Made by a program: the position numbers and the translations under genes. A stretch of DNA of 64,000 bases from Caulobacter sp. Root1455 (GTDB taxonomy: Bacteria; Pseudomonadota; Alphaproteobacteria; Caulobacterales; Caulobacteraceae). Location: assembly GCF_001426905.1 (NCBI RefSeq), contig NZ_LMFQ01000012.1, positions 187,187 through 251,186 on the forward strand, read 5' to 3'. Each line of letters starts with the position of its first letter. Within the stretch, counting starts at the first letter, position 1. Below the pieces are notes generated by a model, which saw nothing but the letters and a program-made list of their open reading frames with translations, made no database searches and had not been told where the DNA came from. Positions 8,882 to 19,107 of this stretch are shown piece by piece.

Positions 8882-8946
8882 TCAGGGAAGTCCGGATCAA
8901 GGCGTGTCCTCTCTGGGCCGCCATCCTCCGTGGACCTCATCGACGC

Positions 8947-10647
8947 ATGACCGCGATCGCCGCTCCCGCTTCCGTCCTGCCCTCGACCCCGGCGCTCGCC
9001 GGTGGTTACGACAAGGACGCGGCCGAAGGCTTCGGCGCGCTGCTGGCCCAGACCGGAAGCGCCAACGCCTCGAACGACAAAGCCTCCACGCGAGAGGCCC
9101 GGGACGCCGGCAAGGTCGCCGACAAGTCGGCCGACCGAGCGCAGGACAACAAGGCCTCCAGCGCCAAGGCCGACAAGGCCGCCGACGCTCCGGACAAGGT
9201 CGCCGACGCCAAGACGCCCGCCAAGGTCGCCGACGCCGCCCAGACGGACAAGACGTCGGACGTCTCCGCCGCCGGCGAGACCGACAGCAAGGACCAGGCC
9301 GCCGACGCGACCGTCGCCACCGACGACCAGGCCGCCGACGCGACCACCGGTCAGGCCGACGCCGCCGCCCTGGCCGCGGCCGCCCTGATCGCCGCCATGC
9401 AGGCGCCGACGGTCGAGACGCCGAAGACCGCCGAGGACGCCGACGCGACCGCCGCGGCCCCCGCCCAGTCCGCTTCGACCGAGACCGTCTTCGAGCCGGT
9501 CGTCGCCCAGGCCGCGCCGTCCCTGGACCACGCCGTTCCCGCCGCCGCCCTGCCCGCCGCCGCCCTGGCGACGGACGCCGCCGAGACCGCCCCGGCCCTC
9601 GACCTGCCGGGAACGCCGGCGGTCTCGGCCGCTGAACTCGCTGTCGCCGCCGCGGCCGCCGCCAAGACCAAGACCGCCCCCGTCGCTTCCGACGCTCCGG
9701 TCGCCAAGGCCGAAGCCGCCGTGACCGCGCCGGTCGCGCCGACGGCGGCTCCGTCGACCGCCGATGCCGCCGCGGTGGCCGCCGTGGCCGCCGCCGCGCC
9801 GACGACCGACGCCGTCGAGCCCGCCGCCGTTCAGACCGTCGCCGCCCAGGCCGCCGCGCCGGAAGTCGTCTCGGTGACCGGCAAGGTCGCCAAGACCGTC
9901 GAACCGAAAGCCGCCTCCGCCGCCGCGACCGCCGTCGCGGCCGCCGTGGCCGACGCCGCCGAGCCGGCTCACGGCCAGGTTCCCGCCGCGGCCCACACCG
10001 CGACGACTGGCGAAGGCTCGGCCGAGGGCGGCGCCCAGGATCAGGCCGACGCCCAGGGCCCGGCCTTCAAGGACGCCGCGTCCGTGGCGACCGCCGCCGA
10101 CGCCGGCTCGACCGCCCCGACCCTGGTCGCGCCCGGCACCGCGGCCGCCCCGGCCCCGATCGTCGCCGCCCAATTGCCCAAGGCCGGCCCCGAAACGGTC
10201 AGCCATCTGACGACCGAGATCGCCAGCAAGGCGGTGGTCGGCAAGACCAGCCGCTTCGACGTCGTCCTGCAGCCGGAAGGCCTGGGCCGCGTCGACGTGC
10301 GCATCGAAATCGGCAAGGACGGCAAGCTGACCGCCGCCCTGAACTTCGACAACCCGGCCGCCGCCGCCGAGCTTCGCGGCAAGTCGGGCGAGCTGCGCCA
10401 GGCCCTGGCGGCCGCCGGCTTCAACGTCGCCGACAGCGCCCTGAGCTTCGACAGCCAGAACTCGCAGAACGGCGGCCAGAACCAGAACGCCTTTTTCAAC
10501 TTCCAGGACGGCGAGAACGGCCGTCAGGCTTTCCAAGGCCGCGCCTTCCGATCGGCGCTGGGCGAGGAAATCCCCACCCTGTCTCCGTCCGTCCTGCTGC
10601 CCGGCCTCCGCGCCGCCGACAGCAGCGGCGTCGACGTCAGAATCTAG
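8947..10647 (+). CDS. fliK: flagellar hook-length control protein FliK
   Basis: FliK measures hook length and switches the export apparatus from hook to filament substrates. The 566-residue protein has a long Ala/Asp/Lys/Thr-rich, low-complexity N-terminal two-thirds, as expected for a disordered molecular ruler. The conserved C-terminal switch domain spans about residues 420-520 (SRFDVVLQPEGLGRVDVRIE, ELRGKSGELRQALAAAGFNV), followed by a Gln/Asn-rich tail. I chose the ATG at 8947 rather than one 81 bases earlier because the earlier one would overlap the sigma-54 promoter. flgD follows after 11 bp. In older Caulobacter nomenclature this position is flbG. Confidence 0.9.
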   Translation: MTAIAAPASVLPSTPALAGGYDKDAAEGFGALLAQTGSANASNDKASTREARDAGKVADKSADRAQDNKASSAKADKAADAPDKVADAKTPAKVADAAQTDKTSDVSAAGETDSKDQAADATVATDDQAADATTGQADAAALAAAALIAAMQAPTVETPKTAEDADATAAAPAQSASTETVFEPVVAQAAPSLDHAVPAAALPAAALATDAAETAPALDLPGTPAVSAAELAVAAAAAAKTKTAPVASDAPVAKAEAAVTAPVAPTAAPSTADAAAVAAVAAAAPTTDAVEPAAVQTVAAQAAAPEVVSVTGKVAKTVEPKAASAAATAVAAAVADAAEPAHGQVPAAAHTATTGEGSAEGGAQDQADAQGPAFKDAASVATAADAGSTAPTLVAPGTAAAPAPIVAAQLPKAGPETVSHLTTEIASKAVVGKTSRFDVVLQPEGLGRVDVRIEIGKDGKLTAALNFDNPAAAAELRGKSGELRQALAAAGFNVADSALSFDSQNSQNGGQNQNAFFNFQDGENGRQAFQGRAFRSALGEEIPTLSPSVLLPGLRAADSSGVDVRI

Positions 10648-10658
10648 GAGATACCGCC

Positions 10659-11339
10659 ATGGCTGTCGCCGCGACCAGCAACGCCACCATCGACAAGATC
10701 AACAACTCCCGGAACTCGCTCGCCAACAACGAGCAGACGTTCCTGAAGCTGCTGACCACCCAGCTGAAGAACCAGGATCCGCTGGCGCCCACCGACACGA
10801 CCCAGATGACCAGCCAGATCACCCAGATGACCGGCGTCGAGCAGCAGCTGGTCACCAACGATCTGCTGACGGCCCTGGTGGGCATGAACACCAGCGGCGG
10901 CATCAGCGAGGGCGTCAACCTGATGGGCAAGCAGGTCACCGCCGAGACCGATAAGTCGGTGCTCAAGAACAACGAGGCGACCTGGAGCTACACCCAGAGC
11001 CGCTCGGCCACCGCGGTCAAGGTCGAGGTCATCGACAAGTTCGGCGCCACGATCGCCACGGTCCTGCCCGACGACATGTCGGGCGGCGACCACACCTTCA
11101 AGTGGGACGGCAAGAGCGCCAACGGCACCCAGCAGCCCGCCGGCGGCGAGTACACCATCAAGGTGACCGCGACCGACTCCCAAGGTTCGAACATCACCAC
11201 GACGGCCAAGGGACGCGTCGACGGCGTCGTCACCAAGGTCACCAACGAGAGCGGCGTCAACATGGTCTGGATCGGCGACACCAAGGTCCCGCTCGACTCC
11301 GTGATCGGCGTCACCAACGCCCCCTCGACGACCACGTAA
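10659..11339 (+). CDS. flgD: flagellar hook assembly protein FlgD
   Basis: FlgD is the scaffold cap needed for hook polymerisation and is exported and later discarded. The 226-residue protein contains the N-terminal signature (NEQTFLKLLTTQLKNQDPLA, DTTQMTSQITQMTGVEQQL) and a C-terminal Ig-like/tudor region with GDHTFKWDGKSANGTQQPAG. It lies directly behind fliK and upstream of flgE, in the hook operon. Confidence 0.97.
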   Translation: MAVAATSNATIDKINNSRNSLANNEQTFLKLLTTQLKNQDPLAPTDTTQMTSQITQMTGVEQQLVTNDLLTALVGMNTSGGISEGVNLMGKQVTAETDKSVLKNNEATWSYTQSRSATAVKVEVIDKFGATIATVLPDDMSGGDHTFKWDGKSANGTQQPAGGEYTIKVTATDSQGSNITTTAKGRVDGVVTKVTNESGVNMVWIGDTKVPLDSVIGVTNAPSTTT

Positions 11340-11362
11340 CGGCCGTCACCACCCGATGAACG

Positions 11363-11400
11363 GGCGTCAGAATGACGCCGTCGCGGTCTCTTCGGAGACC
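11363..11400 (+). terminator. tandem hairpins between flgD and flgE
   Basis: Two adjacent stems: GGCGTCA/TGACGCC with a GAA loop (11363-11379) and GGTCTC/GAGACC with a TTCG tetraloop (11385-11400). No T tract follows, so they look more like an RNA-processing or stability element, or a partial terminator that sets flgE levels apart from flgD. The flgE start is 65 bp further on. No sigma-54 promoter was found in this gap. Confidence 0.4.
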
Positions 11401-11465
11401 CAAACGCAAACCGCGCTGAACCCTCGAACCCTTTCGTTTTTGAACTTCATCGCAGGATCGCAGTC

Positions 11466-13163
11466 ATGAGCATCAACAGCGCCATGCTCGCCGGGGTCTC
11501 CGGCCTGATCTCCAACTCGTCGGCCCTGGCCGCGATTTCGGACAACATCGCCAACGTCAACACGGTCGGCTACAAGCGCAGCTCGGCCAACTTCTCGACG
11601 CTGGTCACTTCGCAGAGCAAGAACGCCACCTACAGCGCCGGCGGCGTGAAGGCCCAGACCCACCAGTTCGTCAGCCAGCAGGGCCTGACCCAGGCCACGA
11701 CCTCGAACCTGGACCTGTCGATCGCCGGCTCGGGCTTCTTCGTGGGCACCCAGAAGCCGGAAGGCCTGACCGCCACCGACAGCCGCTCGTTCACCCGCGC
11801 CGGCTCGTTCCAGCTCGACAACCTGGGCTACCTGCGCAACGACGCGGGCCTCTATCTGCAGGGCTGGCTGGCCGATCCGGTGACCGGCACGATCACCCCC
11901 GATCCGTCGGACCTGACCCAGCTGTCGTCGATCAATGTCGGCACGGTCGGCGGCACCGCCGAGAAGACCACCCGGGTCGGCGTCAACGCCAACCTGCGCT
12001 CCGAGCAGCCCGTCTCGGCCGCGGCCAACGCCGTGGCGGTCAAGGGCCCCCTGCTCGACAGCAGCGGCGCGACCAACAGCTACTCGGTCTATTACAGCCC
12101 GACCGGCAACGGCAACGAGTACGCCGTCGAGATCCGCCAGGCCGGCGTCACCGTCGCCACCGGCGTCAACACCTACAACCCGGCCACCGGCCTCCTGACG
12201 GCCACCACCCTGCCGGGCACGGCCCCGAACGTGCAGATCGCCGCCGGTCCGCCCGCCGTCACCCTGACCCAGACCCAGCTGGGCCTGAACACCAAGGCCG
12301 ACGCCATCGCCAGCGGCGCCTATGATCCGACGACCCGCTCGATGTCGGACTACGCCGAAGACCCGACCACCGGCGTCAAGCCGGACTTCGAGATCCAGAT
12401 CCCGGTTTCGGATTCCAAGGGCGGCCAGCGCACCGTCACCCTGTCGCTGCTGAAGGGCCCGGGCCCCAACGAGTGGTTCGCCGAACTGCGCGCCAAGCCG
12501 GGCGACCTGGACAACAACACCAACGGCCTGATCAGCACGGGCAAGGTGACCTTCACCACCGACGGCAAGCTGAGCTCGGTCGGCAACCTGTTCGGCGGCA
12601 TCACCCCGACCGCGATCAACATCGGCGCGTCGGACCCGACCGTGGCCAACCTGCCTCCGCCGGCCGTGACTCCGCCGCGCTGGGCCGACGGCCTGGGCAT
12701 CGACAACCAGGACATCCAGATCGACCTGGCCAGCGCCGCCGGCGGTCTGACCCAGTACAACAGCCAATCGGTGGTCCAGTCGGTCAACACCAACGGCACG
12801 GCCTTCGGCAACCTGACCAACATCGAAGTCGACGACGAAGGTTATGTTTCGGCGATCTTCGACAACGGCGTGACCCGCCGCATCGCACAGGTTGCGATCG
12901 CCACCTTCTCGAACCCCAACGGATTGAAGGGGGTGAACGGAAATGCATATCGCGTCACCAATGAAAGCGGCACCTATAGCTTGAAGACTCCGGGACAAGG
13001 CGGCGCGGGCTCGATTGCTCCGTCCACGCTGGAAGCTTCGACGGTCGACCTTTCGACCGAGTTCACGGGGTTGATCACGACACAGAGAGCCTATTCGGCT
13101 TCGTCGAAGATCATCACCACCGCTGACCAGATGCTAGAAGAGCTTCTGAGCATTAAGCGGTAA
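11466..13163 (+). CDS. flgE: flagellar hook protein FlgE
   Basis: FlgE polymerises into the hook. The 565-residue protein starts MSINSAMLAGVSGLISNSSA with the rod/hook motif ISDNIANVNTVGYKRSSANF, and ends with the C-terminal coiled-coil (DLSTEFTGLITTQRAYSASS, ITTADQMLEELLSIKR). The centre is the variable surface domain. It follows flgD by 126 bp. The stop codon lies inside a long dyad (13159-13191). Confidence 0.97.
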   Translation: MSINSAMLAGVSGLISNSSALAAISDNIANVNTVGYKRSSANFSTLVTSQSKNATYSAGGVKAQTHQFVSQQGLTQATTSNLDLSIAGSGFFVGTQKPEGLTATDSRSFTRAGSFQLDNLGYLRNDAGLYLQGWLADPVTGTITPDPSDLTQLSSINVGTVGGTAEKTTRVGVNANLRSEQPVSAAANAVAVKGPLLDSSGATNSYSVYYSPTGNGNEYAVEIRQAGVTVATGVNTYNPATGLLTATTLPGTAPNVQIAAGPPAVTLTQTQLGLNTKADAIASGAYDPTTRSMSDYAEDPTTGVKPDFEIQIPVSDSKGGQRTVTLSLLKGPGPNEWFAELRAKPGDLDNNTNGLISTGKVTFTTDGKLSSVGNLFGGITPTAINIGASDPTVANLPPPAVTPPRWADGLGIDNQDIQIDLASAAGGLTQYNSQSVVQSVNTNGTAFGNLTNIEVDDEGYVSAIFDNGVTRRIAQVAIATFSNPNGLKGVNGNAYRVTNESGTYSLKTPGQGGAGSIAPSTLEASTVDLSTEFTGLITTQRAYSASSKIITTADQMLEELLSIKR

Positions 13164-13191
13164 TTACAGGTCTTAACTGACCTTAATTACC
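13159..13191. promoter_or_regulatory. dyad covering the flgE stop codon, with CtrA-like half sites
   Basis: GGTAATTA / TAATTACC outer arms and AGGTC / GACCT inner arms, with one unpaired C and a TTAACT loop. The RNA would fold into a strong stem starting at the flgE stop. The loop TTAA and the next TTAA (13183-13186) are 6 bp apart, close to CtrA-site spacing. It may be a 3' stabilising hairpin, a terminator without T tract, or an operator for sciP. Confidence 0.45.
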
Positions 13192-13261
13192 CTGTGTCAC
13201 ATTGATACATCACTGGAGTGGGGAGAAAGCCTCGTGTTTCAGTCTTTCTTTACTATTGGAA

Positions 13262-13276
13262 TTAAGCGCCTGTTAT
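13262..13276 (+). promoter_or_regulatory. candidate CtrA box upstream of sciP
   Basis: TTAA-N7-TTAT, one mismatch from the CtrA consensus TTAA-N7-TTAA, 57 bp before the sciP ATG. sciP is a known CtrA-activated gene in C. crescentus. Confidence 0.55.
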
Positions 13277-13332
13277 TTCCCGGTGCGTATATTCCTCTCC
13301 AACAGTGATGGTTGTGGGAAAGGCGTAAAGCC

Positions 13333-13614
13333 ATGTTGCAGCAGCAGCGCACGAACAGCCGGGGTGAGAAGTACGTGATCGGTCCGACCGGCGCGCCGCT
13401 GACTCTCTCCGACTTGCCGCCTCCGGAAACCCAGCGTTGGGTGATCCGGCGCAAGGCCGAGGTGGTGGCCGCCGTCCGCGGTGGTCTCCTCTCGCTCGAC
13501 GAGGCGTGCGATCGGTACAAGTTGACCAACGAGGAATTCCTCGCCTGGCAGCAATCGATCGAACGCCACGGCCTGGCGGGTCTTCGGACCACGCGGCTTC
13601 AGCAGTACCGCTAG
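13333..13614 (+). CDS. sciP: CtrA inhibitor SciP (DUF1153 family)
   Basis: SciP is a small helix-turn-helix protein that binds CtrA at promoters and blocks transcription in swarmer cells. The 93-residue product matches the DUF1153 family: GEKYVIGPTGAPLTLSDLPP, RWVIRRKAEVVAAVRGGLLS, CDRYKLTNEEFLAWQQSIER. The ATG at 13333 gives the family length; a GTG seven codons earlier would extend it. Position directly behind flgE is as in C. crescentus. Both ctrA and its antagonist are in this window, about 15 kb apart. Confidence 0.95.
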   Translation: MLQQQRTNSRGEKYVIGPTGAPLTLSDLPPPETQRWVIRRKAEVVAAVRGGLLSLDEACDRYKLTNEEFLAWQQSIERHGLAGLRTTRLQQYR

Positions 13615-13681
13615 TTCGCGGGACGCAAAGCGTAGGGACGCAAGGGTTTCGACCCCTGACCGGCCCAATTTGTACAGATCG

Positions 13682-13714
13682 GCGGCCGCGTCCCCAGGGA
13701 CGCGGCCGCGACCT
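13682..13714 (+). terminator. strong hairpin downstream of sciP
   Basis: Perfect 13-bp stem GCGGCCGCGTCCC / GGGACGCGGCCGC with a CA loop, followed by GACCTTTT. Likely rho-independent end of the sciP message. Confidence 0.7.
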
Positions 13715-13720
13715 TTTGGC

Positions 13721-13750
13721 GCCCCTGGCCTCCCCTTGCAGGGGCCTTTT
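13721..13750 (+). terminator. second terminator-like hairpin before fliF
   Basis: GCCCCTG / CAGGGGC stem with an 11-base loop, then CTTTT. With the preceding hairpin it insulates sciP from the fliF operon. Confidence 0.6.
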
Positions 13751-13767
13751 GTAAACGACCCGTTTAC
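13751..13767. promoter_or_regulatory. palindromic operator in the fliF promoter region
   Basis: GTAAACG ACC CGTTTAC. The TAAA-N7-TTTA spacing resembles CtrA sites. The fliF operon is a class II, CtrA-activated operon in C. crescentus, so this is the likeliest CtrA target here. Part of the 13615-13861 gap. Confidence 0.5.
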
Positions 13768-13861
13768 CTTGCACTGGGTAAATCCTGCCTAGCGAAGGCG
13801 TGCTTCGGCGCGCAGCGGCTGGCGTTCTGTCGGGAACGTCGTTCAGGGGGTAGGGCGTCGG

Positions 13862-15508
13862 TTGGATAAGTTCCTCAGCGCGATTCAGAGGTTTGGCGTC
13901 GGCCGTCTGGCCGCCCTCGTGGGCGTTGTCGTCGGCGGGATCGCCGTGATCGCCGCCGTGATGATGATGATGAGCAAGCAGCCCAACGAGCTGCTGCTGT
14001 CCAATGTCGACCCCAAGGAATCCGCCGCCGCCACCCAGGCGCTCGACACCGCCGGCATCAAATACGAGACCAAGAGCGACGGCTCGACGATCTATGTCGC
14101 CCGCGACAAGGTCAACGCCGCCCGCCAGCTGATCTTCACCAAGGGTCTGGTGACCTCCGGTTCGGTCGGCTACGAGATTTTCGACACCAGCAGCGCGCTG
14201 GGCCAGACCGATTTCGTCCAGCAGCTGAACCGCCAGCGCGCCCTGCAGGGCGAGCTCGAGCGCACCATCCAGGGCTGGGACGGCGTGCGCGCCGCCCGCG
14301 TCCACCTGGTGATCCCCAAGCGTCAGCTGTTCGAGGAAGACGCCGACAAGCCGACCGCCGCCGTCACCATCAGCACCGGCCGCGAACCGTCGAGCGACAT
14401 GGTCCGCGCCGTCCAGAACCTGGTGGCCGGTTCGGTCGCCGGCATGAAGCCCGAGGCCGTCAATGTCATCGACCAGCACGGCAAGACGCTGTCCGCCGGC
14501 AATGACGCGAGCCTGGCCGGCAAGCTGGCCCAGGACGCCAAGAGCGAGGCCGAGGCCCGCGTCGCCAAGACCGTCAAGGAAATGCTCGACGGCGTGCTCG
14601 GCCCGGGCAAGGCGCGCGTCACCGTCAACGCCAAGCTCGACCTGAACCGCGTCACGGTCCAGGAGCGCAAGTTCGACCCGGACGGCCAGGTCATCCGCTC
14701 GGAAAGCACCAACGCCAACAACGCCAGCGAGACCCGGAACGACGATACCGGCGGGGTCACCTCGACCCAGAACATCCCGGGCCAGACCCCGAACGGCTTC
14801 CAGCCCCTGGGCTCCAAGCAGGACAGCAACGAGAGCGTCACCAACTACGAGATCTCGGAAAGCACCAAGACCACCGTCCAGGAGCCCGGCTCGGTGATCC
14901 GCCAGGACGTCTCGGTGGCCATCGACGGCGTCACCGCCCCTCCGGGCAAGGACGGCAAGCCGGGCGCCTACACCCCGCGCTCCGCCGCCGAACTGGCCCA
15001 GCTGGAGCAGATGGTGAAGACCGCGGTCGGCTTCGACGCCACGCGCGGCGACCAGGTCTCGGTGGTCAATGTCCGCTTCCCGCAGCCCGAGGACCAGGGC
15101 CTGGGCAAGGCCGGCCTGCTGGACGGCATGGACAAGAACGACATCATGCGCTTCGCCGAACTGGCCGTGCTGGCCGTCGTCGCCCTGTTGATCCTGCTGT
15201 TCGCGGTCCGTCCGTTCCTGAAGAGCCTGATGAGCCCGCCGCCGACCCCGCTGGGCCTGGCGCTGGCGACCCCGGTGACGCGCATGGTCACGCTGTCGGA
15301 CGGCACGACCCAGGAAGTGGTCGTCGACCAGATGGGCGAGACCATGGCGATCGCCGGTCCGGGCAGCGACATGGACCAGCGCATCGACATCGCCAAGATC
15401 GAAGGCCAGGTGAAGGCCTCGTCGATCAAGCGCGTCTCCGAGTTCGTCGACCGGCATCCCGAGGAATCGGTCGCGATCCTCCGCTCCTGGCTGCATGAGT
15501 CGGAGTAG
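13862..15508 (+). CDS. fliF: flagellar MS-ring protein FliF
   Basis: FliF builds the inner-membrane MS ring on which the flagellum assembles. The 548-residue protein has a first membrane helix at about residues 17-38 ([20 protein letters not shown]), the YscJ/FliF ring domains, and a second helix near residues 437-455 ([17 protein letters not shown]). The C-terminal tail ([13 protein letters not shown]) is the FliG-binding part. The start is a TTG at 13862 because no ATG or GTG fits better upstream of the first helix. It is first of fliF-fliG-flbE-fliN-flbD. Confidence 0.96.
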   Translation: MDKFLSAIQRFGVGRLAALVGVVVGGIAVIAAVMMMMSKQPNELLLSNVDPKESAAATQALDTAGIKYETKSDGSTIYVARDKVNAARQLIFTKGLVTSGSVGYEIFDTSSALGQTDFVQQLNRQRALQGELERTIQGWDGVRAARVHLVIPKRQLFEEDADKPTAAVTISTGREPSSDMVRAVQNLVAGSVAGMKPEAVNVIDQHGKTLSAGNDASLAGKLAQDAKSEAEARVAKTVKEMLDGVLGPGKARVTVNAKLDLNRVTVQERKFDPDGQVIRSESTNANNASETRNDDTGGVTSTQNIPGQTPNGFQPLGSKQDSNESVTNYEISESTKTTVQEPGSVIRQDVSVAIDGVTAPPGKDGKPGAYTPRSAAELAQLEQMVKTAVGFDATRGDQVSVVNVRFPQPEDQGLGKAGLLDGMDKNDIMRFAELAVLAVVALLILLFAVRPFLKSLMSPPPTPLGLALATPVTRMVTLSDGTTQEVVVDQMGETMAIAGPGSDMDQRIDIAKIEGQVKASSIKRVSEFVDRHPEESVAILRSWLHESE

Positions 15509-15511
15509 GTG

Positions 15512-16528
15512 ATGAAGACCTCCGTCAACGACGTCAAAAAGCTGGCCGGGCCCGAGAAGGCCGCGATCGTGCTGCTCGCCCTGGGCGAAGAGCACACCGC
15601 GATCTGGCAAGCCCTGGACGACGAGGAAATCAAGGAAGTCTCCCAGGCCATGGCCGGCCTGGGCACGGTCTCGGCCTCGGTCGTGGAAGAGCTGCTGGTC
15701 GAGTTCGTCTCGGGCATGAGCTCGACCGGCGCGATCATGGGCTCCTACGAGCAGACCCAGCGCCTGCTGGCGTCGTTCATGCCGCAGGACAAGGTCGACC
15801 AGCTGATGGAGGAGATCCGCGGTCCCGCGGGTCGCACCATGTGGGACAAGCTGGGCAACGTGAACGAGGCGGTGCTCGCCAACTATCTGAAGAACGAATA
15901 CCCCCAGACCGTCGCCGTGGTGCTGTCCAAGGTGAAGTCCGACCACGCCGCGCGCGTGCTGGCCTCGCTGCCGGAGGACTTCGCCCTGGAATGCGTCACC
16001 CGCATGCTGCGGATGGAGCCGGTGCAGCGCGAGATCCTCGACAAGATCGAGCAGACCCTGCGCACCGAATTCATGTCGAACCTGGCGCGCACGTCCAAGC
16101 GCGACAGCCACGAGATGATGGCCGAGATCTTCAACAACTTCGACCGCCAGACCGAGGCCCGCTTCATCGCGGCGCTGGAAGAGCGCAACCGCGAGGCCGC
16201 CGAGCGCATCCGCGCCCTGATGTTCGTGTTCGAGGACCTGGCCAAGCTGGATCCGGGCGGCGTCCAGACCCTGCTGCGCGCCACCGGCAAGGAACAGCTG
16301 GCCCTGGCCCTGAAGGGGGCCTCGGACAAGCTGCGCGAGATGTTCTTCTCGAACATGTCCGAGCGCGCCTCGAAGATCATGCGCGAGGACATGGAGAGCA
16401 TGGGTCCGGTCCGTCTGAAGGACGTCGACCAGGCCCAGGTCGCCATGGTGCAGGTCGCCAAGGACCTGGCCGCCAAGGGCGAGATCATGCTGGCCGGCGC
16501 CGGCGCCGAAGACGAACTGATCTACTAG
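15512..16528 (+). CDS. fliG: flagellar motor switch protein FliG
   Basis: FliG is the rotor protein that interacts with the stator. The 338-residue product shows the N-terminal FliF-binding domain ([20 protein letters not shown]), the middle domain with the EHPQ-like segment [20 protein letters not shown], and the C-terminal charged torque helix ([20 protein letters not shown]). A GTG precedes the ATG by one codon. The gene starts right after the fliF stop, showing translational coupling. Confidence 0.97.
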   Translation: MKTSVNDVKKLAGPEKAAIVLLALGEEHTAIWQALDDEEIKEVSQAMAGLGTVSASVVEELLVEFVSGMSSTGAIMGSYEQTQRLLASFMPQDKVDQLMEEIRGPAGRTMWDKLGNVNEAVLANYLKNEYPQTVAVVLSKVKSDHAARVLASLPEDFALECVTRMLRMEPVQREILDKIEQTLRTEFMSNLARTSKRDSHEMMAEIFNNFDRQTEARFIAALEERNREAAERIRALMFVFEDLAKLDPGGVQTLLRATGKEQLALALKGASDKLREMFFSNMSERASKIMREDMESMGPVRLKDVDQAQVAMVQVAKDLAAKGEIMLAGAGAEDELIY

Positions 16529-16540
16529 GGGGATGGCTGA

Positions 16541-17188
16541 ATGACCGACATGACCCCCAAGCGCTTCACCTTCGACACCGTGTTCGACGACCACGGCGGC
16601 GTGAGCGCGCCGCCGCGCGCGAAGAAGAATTTCACGGCCGAAGAGGTGGAGGCCGTCAAGGCCGAGGCCTACGCCGCCGGCGAGCAATCGGCTGTCGCCC
16701 AGGCCGAGCGCGAGGCCGCCATGGCCCTGAACACGATCGGCCAGGCGATCCACGGCGCCTTCTCGACCCTGACCGCGGTGGCCCACGCGCATCGCGAGGG
16801 CTCGGCGATGCTGGCCTTGGCCTGCGGCCGGGCCATCGCCGACGCGGCCCTGGACCAATTTCCCGAGGCTCCGGCCCAGGCGGCCCTGGTCGCCCTGGCC
16901 CGCGAGGTCGAGGCCAGCCCCAAGCTGAGCGTCCGGGTCGCGCCGCATCTGGTCGAGCGCACCCAGGCCGCCCTGGAGCAGACGGCGCAAGCCATCGGCT
17001 TTCCCGGCCAGATCCTGGCCCGCGCCGACGCCCAACTGCCGGCCGCCGCCTTCCTCCTCGACTGGGGCGACGGCCGCGCGGCCTTCGACCCGACCGACGC
17101 GGCCGCCCGCGTCGCTCAAGCCCTCGAAGCCGCCATCGCGGCCGAGGGTCTCCACGCCGAACCCCTGCTGCCCGCTAGCGAAAGCTGA
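16541..17188 (+). CDS. flbE: FlbE, FliH-like flagellar assembly protein
   Basis: A 215-residue protein in the position of fliH between fliG and fliN. FliH controls the export ATPase FliI. Features: Lys/Glu/Ala-rich N-terminal half with likely coiled coil ([20 protein letters not shown]) and an Ala-rich C-terminal domain ([40 protein letters not shown]). In C. crescentus the gene at this place is flbE. Sequence conservation with enteric FliH is low, so the call rests on context and overall build. Confidence 0.85.
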   Translation: MTDMTPKRFTFDTVFDDHGGVSAPPRAKKNFTAEEVEAVKAEAYAAGEQSAVAQAEREAAMALNTIGQAIHGAFSTLTAVAHAHREGSAMLALACGRAIADAALDQFPEAPAQAALVALAREVEASPKLSVRVAPHLVERTQAALEQTAQAIGFPGQILARADAQLPAAAFLLDWGDGRAAFDPTDAAARVAQALEAAIAAEGLHAEPLLPASES

Positions 17189-17193
17189 TCGTC

Positions 17194-17529
17194 ATGTCCG
17201 AAGACAATCTCACCCTCGACGAATTCGGCGGCTCGATGCTGGCCTCCGAGATGCCGGTCGAGCTCAGCGACAAGATCGCCTCCGACCTGGCGCCGGTGTT
17301 CGACGTCCCCGTCAACATCTCCGCCGTGCTGGGCCGGGCCCACATGTCGGTGGCCCAGCTGCTGCAGCTGTCGGCCGGATCGATCCTCGAACTCGACCGC
17401 AAGGTCGGCGAGGCGATCGACATCTATGTGAACAACCGCCTGGTGGCGCGCGGCGAGGTCGTCGTCGTCGACGAGCGGCTGGGCGTGACCATGACGGAAA
17501 TCATCAAGGACGGCGACGCCGCCGGCTAA
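17194..17529 (+). CDS. fliN: flagellar motor switch protein FliN
   Basis: FliN is part of the C ring and helps export and switching. The 111-residue protein has the SpoA/surface presentation fold over its last 75 residues: VPVNISAVLGRAHMSVAQLL, GSILELDRKVGEAIDIYVNN, RGEVVVVDERLGVTMTEII. It begins 5 bp after flbE. Confidence 0.96.
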   Translation: MSEDNLTLDEFGGSMLASEMPVELSDKIASDLAPVFDVPVNISAVLGRAHMSVAQLLQLSAGSILELDRKVGEAIDIYVNNRLVARGEVVVVDERLGVTMTEIIKDGDAAG

Positions 17530-17614
17530 CCGCCCCAAGTGGCGCTTTCGGGCGTCGAGTAAAGCTTAACCAGTTGAACTGCCGGGGTAAAACAGCCCCA
17601 ACGGAGATAGAACG

Positions 17615-18979
<1,365 letters not shown>

Positions 18980-19030
18980 GACCGTCTTGTGCACCGGCGC
19001 CCGCGACCATCGGTCCGGCGCCGGACATGG

Positions 19031-19044
19031 CTAATTTCGATTAA
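19031..19044 (+). promoter_or_regulatory. candidate CtrA site upstream of flhA
   Basis: CTAA-N6-TTAA, 64 bp before the flhA ATG. flhA (flbF) is a class II CtrA-dependent gene in C. crescentus; the spacing is one base short of the consensus. Confidence 0.4.
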
Positions 19045-19107
19045 GACCCTGGTGACGGCGCGCAAATCGCTCCATCCGAAAGCCAGGCTACGGGATCGAA
19101 GATTTGA

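Noticed and set aside
13262..17155. Very long open frame on the minus strand across fliF-fliG-flbE
   Set aside because: It is antisense to a clear flagellar operon; the product is His/Gly/Gln/Arg-rich low complexity, the usual shadow of GC-rich codon bias.
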